A DNA stretch of 10,014 nucleotides, taken from positions 1 through 10,014 of the forward strand of contig JADGQQ010000066.1 in the NCBI GenBank assembly GCA_017881645.1, in the 5' to 3' direction. The DNA is from Clostridia bacterium (GTDB taxonomy: Bacteria > Bacillota > Clostridia > Saccharofermentanales > Saccharofermentanaceae). The position numbers and the translations under genes were made by a program. Positions 7,513 to 10,014 of the stretch are shown here, piece after piece. Each line of letters begins with the position of its first letter. The first letter of the stretch is position 1. The notes beneath the pieces are model-generated. The model made no database searches, had not been told where the DNA came from, and was given only the letters and a program-made list of their open reading frames with translations.

Positions 7513-9387
7513 TTATCGGATCTGTATATATAGACCGCTTAAAGGCGGCAGGTTCACTTCAAGAAAATAGGGCCTTCCCTTCCATGGTCCGGTCTGCGCG
7601 GTAAATGAATTCGCGCCCTCCATACATGTCGGATATCCGCTGCCCCCAAAACTCATATCGTCTGTGTTCAGCACGATCCCGTATTCGCCGGCATCATCGA
7701 CCGGAACGCGGTATCTTTCCAGAGGAACCGGAACCATGTTGAGAACAACGATGACTTTGTCTTCTATTTTCTCACCCTTTCTCTGGAAAAGAAACACACT
7801 ATTATCACGATCTTCCGTATCGAGCCAGTCGAACCCCTCCCACGAATGGTCTTTCGCCCAAAGAGCGCTGTTTCCCAGATAAAAATGGTTGGCCTTCGCG
7901 ACAAAATTCTTCAGCAGGCGATGCGGTTCATATTTCAGCATAAACCACTCCAGCTGCTCATAAAAACGCCACTCAATGAATTGACCGAACTCCGATCCCA
8001 TAAAACAGAGCTTGCAGCCCGGGTGAGCGAGCATGTACACAAACAAAATCCGGAGGGATGCGAATTTGCGCCAGTTGTCGCCCGGCATCTTGTTAAGGAG
8101 ACTCTTCTTGCCGTGAACGACTTCGTCATGCGAGATGCACAGGATGAAATTCTCCGAAAATGCATACATCATCGAAAAGCAGAATTGGTCATGATGCCAG
8201 ACGCGCGCATAATAATCCGTCTCGAAATAATCGAGCGTATCGTGCATCCAACCCATATTCCATTTGTGAGTGAAACCAAGACCGCCGTCCGAAACCGGCT
8301 GTGATACCTTTGCCCACGAAGTTGCTTCCTCGGCAATCATCATCACGTGAGGAAATTTCTGCCTAATGAGGGTATTGATACTCTGCAGGAGTGAAACGGC
8401 TTCAATATTGTCCGTTCCGCCGTGAACATTTAAGAGGTAATCCGTCCGTCCATAGTTGCGGTAGATCATGCTTGATACAGCGTCCACACGAATCCCGTCA
8501 ATGTGATATTCCTCCACCCAGAAAACTGCATTGGAGATCAGAAATGACCGTACTTCCGCTTTCTCATAGTTGAAGACGTATGTCCCCCACTCTCTGTGTT
8601 CGCCAATACGGGGATCCTCGTATTCAAAGCATGGCGTCCCGTCAAAACGGACAAGGCCTTCCAGATTCTTGGGGAAATGCGCCGGAACCCAGTCGAGAAT
8701 GACGGCGATTCCGTTCTTGTGAAGATGGTCGACTAAAAACTTAAAGTCCGCAGGTGTTCCAAAACGGCTGGTCACTGCGTAATATCCGGTCACCTGATAG
8801 CCCCACGAATCATCGAGCGGATGCTCCATGACCGGCATAAACTCCACGTGCGTATAGCCCATTTCGCGGCAATATTCCGAAAGGTCGACGGCGATCTGCC
8901 GGTAATTCATAAAGTTTCCGTCGCTGTGCCTGCGCCACGATCCAAGATGGAGTTCATAAATATTAATCGGCCGCGGAGAAAGTGCATCCGGGCAATTCTG
9001 CATGTATTCCTGATCCTGCCATTCAAAATCATCGCTGTCATAGAGAATAGATGCGTCTTTGGGACGTGTCTCGCCATGACGGGCATACGGGTCGATTTTG
9101 TCATAGGTTCTTGCATCCGCACCGATCACTCTGTATTTGTAGCGATCCCATTCCATGGCATCCGGAATATCACATTCCCAGATACCTGTCTCCCGTAACG
9201 GTTCCATTGGAGATACATCCGGATTCCACTCATTAAAATCTCCGATGACACTGACACTCCTTGCATGCGGCGCCCATACGGCAAAATGGTATCCCTTTTC
9301 ACCGTCTTCATGAGAATACGGTCTGGATCCCAATAACTTGTAGCTATAATAGTCATTGCCTGTATTAAATAAATAGGCCTGATCCAT
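7513..9387 (-). CDS. glgB: 1,4-alpha-glucan branching enzyme (GH13)
   Basis: The product cuts alpha-1,4-glucan chains and reattaches them by alpha-1,6 bonds, giving glycogen its branches. From the chosen start it has 624 residues, in the usual range for Firmicute GlgB. A CBM48 module at about 30-115 contains FAVWAPHARSVSVIGDFNEW. The barrel includes YELHLGSWRR, EFMPVMEHPLDDSWGYQ, GIRVDAVSSM with nucleophile Asp302, MIAEEATSW with acid/base Glu353, and ISHDEVVHGKKS with Asp421; a C-terminal beta domain follows. The start at 9387 is preferred over the in-frame ATG at 9399, because GGGAG (9393-9397) lies 5 nt upstream while the upstream ATG has only a weak site; the difference is four residues. 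It is the first gene of the operon and directly follows the promoter near 9443-9469. Confidence 0.98.
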   Translation of the reverse strand: MDQAYLFNTGNDYYSYKLLGSRPYSHEDGEKGYHFAVWAPHARSVSVIGDFNEWNPDVSPMEPLRETGIWECDIPDAMEWDRYKYRVIGADARTYDKIDPYARHGETRPKDASILYDSDDFEWQDQEYMQNCPDALSPRPINIYELHLGSWRRHSDGNFMNYRQIAVDLSEYCREMGYTHVEFMPVMEHPLDDSWGYQVTGYYAVTSRFGTPADFKFLVDHLHKNGIAVILDWVPAHFPKNLEGLVRFDGTPCFEYEDPRIGEHREWGTYVFNYEKAEVRSFLISNAVFWVEEYHIDGIRVDAVSSMIYRNYGRTDYLLNVHGGTDNIEAVSLLQSINTLIRQKFPHVMMIAEEATSWAKVSQPVSDGGLGFTHKWNMGWMHDTLDYFETDYYARVWHHDQFCFSMMYAFSENFILCISHDEVVHGKKSLLNKMPGDNWRKFASLRILFVYMLAHPGCKLCFMGSEFGQFIEWRFYEQLEWFMLKYEPHRLLKNFVAKANHFYLGNSALWAKDHSWEGFDWLDTEDRDNSVFLFQRKGEKIEDKVIVVLNMVPVPLERYRVPVDDAGEYGIVLNTDDMSFGGSGYPTCMEGANSFTAQTGPWKGRPYFLEVNLPPLSGLYIQIR

Positions 9388-9392
9388 ATGCT

Positions 9393-9397
9393 CTCCC
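9393..9397 (-). promoter_or_regulatory. Ribosome binding site for glgB
   Basis: GGGAG on the minus strand with a 5-nt gap to the ATG at 9387. It overlaps the first codons of the alternative frame start at 9399, which argues for the shorter form. The spacing is slightly short, so the longer start is not excluded. Confidence 0.6.
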
Positions 9398-9442
9398 ATG
9401 TTCGTCCGATAAGATCCGGAAATTTAAGTTTCTCTAGTATTG

Positions 9443-9469
9443 ATTATACCCTATTTCCGTCGCCGGCAA
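9443..9469 (-). promoter_or_regulatory. Likely promoter of the glg operon
   Basis: A perfect TATAAT (9443-9448) lies about 55 bp before the glgB start on the minus strand. The best -35 match is TTGCCG (9464-9469, 4 of 6), but the spacer is only 15 nt, and at 17 nt there is no match. The promoter would therefore be weak on its own or activator-dependent. It lies just downstream of the preceding gene's terminator, where an operon promoter is expected. The predicted leader is about 50 nt. Confidence 0.6.
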
Positions 9470-9470
9470 C
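9459..9470. repeat. Short imperfect palindrome over the -35 region of the glg promoter
   Basis: On the minus strand GTTGCCGGCGAC is a 12-bp near-palindrome with a single mismatched position pair. It covers the putative -35 element. It could be half of, or a whole, regulator-binding site, but it is short enough to occur by chance. Confidence 0.3.
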
Positions 9471-9482
9471 CTTCCGGTATGC

Positions 9483-9513
9483 AAAAAAGGAGCTGATCTC
9501 TCAACTCCTTTTT
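9483..9513 (-). terminator. Rho-independent terminator after the ferredoxin oxidoreductase gene
   Basis: Arms 9484-9492 and 9505-9513 pair perfectly over 9 bp; after one C-A mismatch, three further pairs close a 4-nt loop. On the minus strand the hairpin ends in a run of six T. It begins 22 bp after the stop of the upstream gene. A T run also follows on the plus strand, so it could work both ways, though no plus-strand gene feeds into it. Confidence 0.9.
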
Positions 9514-9535
9514 CTGTGTATCCGACTCAATAACA

Positions 9536-10014
9536 TCATATCTTCTTTTCATTGGCGGCAAAAGCGGCGCCCCTGTCAAAAGCATCGAGATTGGCTGGAA
9601 TCATATGATGCCTTCTTTCCGGAAGTACTTCACGAAGCGCCTCAGCAAAGGATTCTCTTTTAAAACATCCTGACGCTGCTGACAGACAGCCGAGAAGCAC
9701 AATGGTTGCATATGCCATATTGCCAAGTTCGTTTGCCATTTCGGAAGAGGCAATCGGAAAGAATCGAACATCTTTCCTGTTGGGAAGCGTCTTAACCAAA
9801 GAGGAATCAATGATGATTGTTCCGCCCGACTTGACCTGTTTTTCAAACTTCTCCAAAGATGGCTGATTCAATGCAATAAGCACGTCAGCATCATTTATTA
9901 CAGGTGACCCAATGATCTCATCGGATATAACAACCGAGCAATTAGCTGTGCCGCCGCGCATTTCCGGCCCGTAGGACGGAAACCAGGATACTTCATGACC
10001 TTCGATAAGCGCAG
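9536..10014 (-). CDS. 2-oxoacid:ferredoxin oxidoreductase gamma subunit, N-terminus off window
   Basis: The open frame continues to the right edge, so the beginning is missing; about 158 codons of a family that is usually around 180 residues are present. The visible part starts ALIEGHEVSWFPSYGP and runs into EMRGGTANCSVVISDE, the hallmark of the gamma subunit (pfam POR family) of 2-oxoglutarate, pyruvate or branched-chain 2-oxoacid:ferredoxin oxidoreductases. GSPVINDADVLIALNQPSLEKF also fits. In the KorABC/VorABC type this subunit forms part of a complex that oxidatively decarboxylates a 2-oxoacid to an acyl-CoA while reducing ferredoxin, in the cytoplasm of anaerobes. The substrate cannot be decided from this subunit alone. 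The methionine at 9961 is internal, not a start, because conserved sequence extends upstream of it. The other subunits are probably just off the right edge. A terminator follows, so it is a separate unit from the glg operon. Confidence 0.92.
   Translation of the reverse strand, partial: ALIEGHEVSWFPSYGPEMRGGTANCSVVISDEIIGSPVINDADVLIALNQPSLEKFEKQVKSGGTIIIDSSLVKTLPNRKDVRFFPIASSEMANELGNMAYATIVLLGCLSAASGCFKRESFAEALREVLPERRHHMIPANLDAFDRGAAFAANEKKI

Noticed and set aside
9401..9416. Small inverted repeat (TCCG...CGGA) in the glgB leader as a possible riboswitch or attenuator
   Set aside because: Only about 4 bp of stem, no U run and no further conserved structure; the roughly 50-nt leader is too short for a known riboswitch class I can recognise.
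9388..9663. Possible short plus-strand gene (91 codons) starting at the glgB start region
   Set aside because: It runs through the hairpin terminator and into the antisense of the oxidoreductase gene, with no recognisable protein features.
9536..9961. Treating the oxidoreductase gene as a complete 141-residue protein
   Set aside because: The conserved motif continues upstream of that methionine (WFPSYGPE) with no stop to the window edge, so the gene is partial and the methionine internal.

Overview
The window looks like chromosomal DNA from an anaerobic, low-to-mid GC Firmicute, probably of the class Clostridia. The evidence is the paired glgC/glgD ADP-glucose pyrophosphorylase genes, strong AGGAGG-type ribosome binding sites, sigma-A-like promoters and a 2-oxoacid:ferredoxin oxidoreductase gene next door. 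Genus and species cannot be told from the sequence. Every gene lies on the minus strand, so transcription runs from high to low coordinates.

Reading in the direction of transcription, the window opens (right edge to 9536) with the 3' part of a 2-oxoacid:ferredoxin oxidoreductase gamma-subunit gene, closed by a clear hairpin terminator at 9483-9513. A new promoter (TATAAT at 9443-9448) then begins a compact glycogen operon: glgB (branching enzyme), glgC and glgD (ADP-glucose pyrophosphorylase catalytic and non-catalytic-type subunits), glgA (glycogen synthase), a cytoplasmic GH13 neopullulanase/cyclomaltodextrinase-like hydrolase, and last a zinc-ribbon protein with one C-terminal membrane helix. 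From glgD onward the genes join by 4-bp ATGA overlaps, which suggests translational coupling. A 13-bp hairpin with a U-rich tail at 164-208 ends the operon. Beyond it, a tRNA-Leu(GAG) gene with its own consensus promoter runs off the left edge.

The pathway logic is direct. GlgC/GlgD make ADP-glucose from glucose-1-phosphate and ATP, GlgA extends alpha-1,4-glucan, GlgB adds alpha-1,6 branches, and the GH13 enzyme would hydrolyse or debranch glucan or maltodextrin. No glycogen phosphorylase (glgP) is present in the window. The zinc-ribbon membrane protein is the one operon member with no evident role in glycogen metabolism and is the most interesting point here. I saw no mobile element, CRISPR array, toxin-antitoxin or defence locus, and the region is otherwise an ordinary core-metabolism locus. 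No gene-free stretch exceeds 300 bases; the two gaps (72-230 and 9388-9535) hold only the promoters and terminators listed.
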